Positions 45,446-45,506 of a stretch of DNA of 45,506 nucleotides are shown in pieces. The notes below the pieces were generated by a model. The model made no database searches, had not been told where the DNA came from, and saw only the letters and a program-made list of their open reading frames with translations. The position numbers and the translations under genes are program-made. The stretch comes from Sergeia podlipaevii (taxonomy: Eukaryota; Euglenozoa; Kinetoplastea; Trypanosomatida; Trypanosomatidae): NCBI GenBank assembly GCA_030849805.1, contig JASANZ010002102.1:1-45506 (forward strand), given 5' to 3'. Position 1 is the stretch's first letter. Every line of letters begins with the position of its first letter.

Positions 45446-45506
45446 TTACTCATCGACCTCAACGTTGGTCTTGGTCTGGACGTAGATACCGTCAAGGAAC
45501 TTACGG
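45446..45506 (-). CDS. RPL9: 60S ribosomal protein L9 (uL6), C-terminal end only
   Basis: The last 19 codons and stop (TAA 45448-45446) of a minus-strand gene cut by the window edge. They read RKFLDGIYVQTKTNVEVDE. This matches the conserved C-terminus of eukaryotic uL6/RPL9, in which human ends with RKFLDGIYVSEKG and an acidic tail. uL6 is a large-subunit ribosomal protein near the sarcin-ricin loop and stalk base. Only the tail is seen, but the match is specific. It would be the most upstream gene of the visible polycistron. Confidence 0.85.
   Translation of the reverse strand, partial: RKFLDGIYVQTKTNVEVDE

Noticed and set aside
1..45506. Possible strand-switch region, centromere, telomere repeat, CRISPR array or retroposon
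   Set aside because: All genes share one strand; no TTAGGG arrays, no spaced direct repeats, and no reverse transcriptase or transposase frames were seen.

Overview
The window reads as part of a kinetoplastid (trypanosomatid) nuclear chromosome. All 17 protein genes recognised lie on the minus strand, none shows an intron, and most are preceded on the coding strand by a polypyrimidine tract followed by the first AG, the signature of spliced-leader trans-splicing in a polycistronic unit. Family content agrees: an MKT1-type post-transcriptional regulator, a PAS-domain phosphoglycerate kinase, a single-CCCH-finger RNA-binding protein. Coding regions are balanced in base composition. The spacers are AT-rich, full of microsatellites and purine-biased on the plus strand, which argues against a GC-rich Leishmania-like genome; I cannot name the genus. 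No strand switch, tRNA, rRNA, CRISPR array or transposon was found.

In transcription order (right to left): the last 19 codons of ribosomal protein uL6/RPL9 (45446-45506); an unrecognised 321-aa protein; a 780-aa multi-EF-hand protein; a Q-rich CCCH zinc-finger protein; PAS-PGK; exportin-2/CSE1; an unrecognised 274-aa protein; a 621-aa protein joining a PDZ-like domain, a dynein-heavy-chain D6-like domain and a WD40 propeller; a TCP11-family protein; MKT1; ATP-dependent DNA ligase I; a 143-aa protein with an N-myristoylation-type start; a TTC5-like TPR/OB-fold protein; a Yippee-like zinc protein; a divergent casein kinase 1 with DVG in place of DFG; an unrecognised 242-aa protein; and a PWWP plus SP-RING (SUMO E3-type) protein. 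From memory, the order uL6 - PAS-PGK - LIG1 resembles a syntenic block in other trypanosomatids; this is unverified.

The genes do not form one pathway; in these organisms neighbours share transcription but not function. Control should lie in the untranslated regions. The two longest spacers (2.9 and 2.7 kb) lie 3' of the two likely mRNA regulators, MKT1 and the CCCH protein. AUU-repeat tracts, the class of element read by the ZC3H11-MKT1 system of T. brucei, occur in several predicted 3'UTRs, including that of MKT1. Some 5'UTRs are predicted to be only 2-9 nt long, and in PAS-PGK the first available acceptor AG lies inside the first codons.

The strongest candidate for an undescribed system is the PDZ / dynein-D6-like / WD40 protein at 23763-25628. 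One assembly problem is visible: a single N at 15145 between two identical 95-bp copies.
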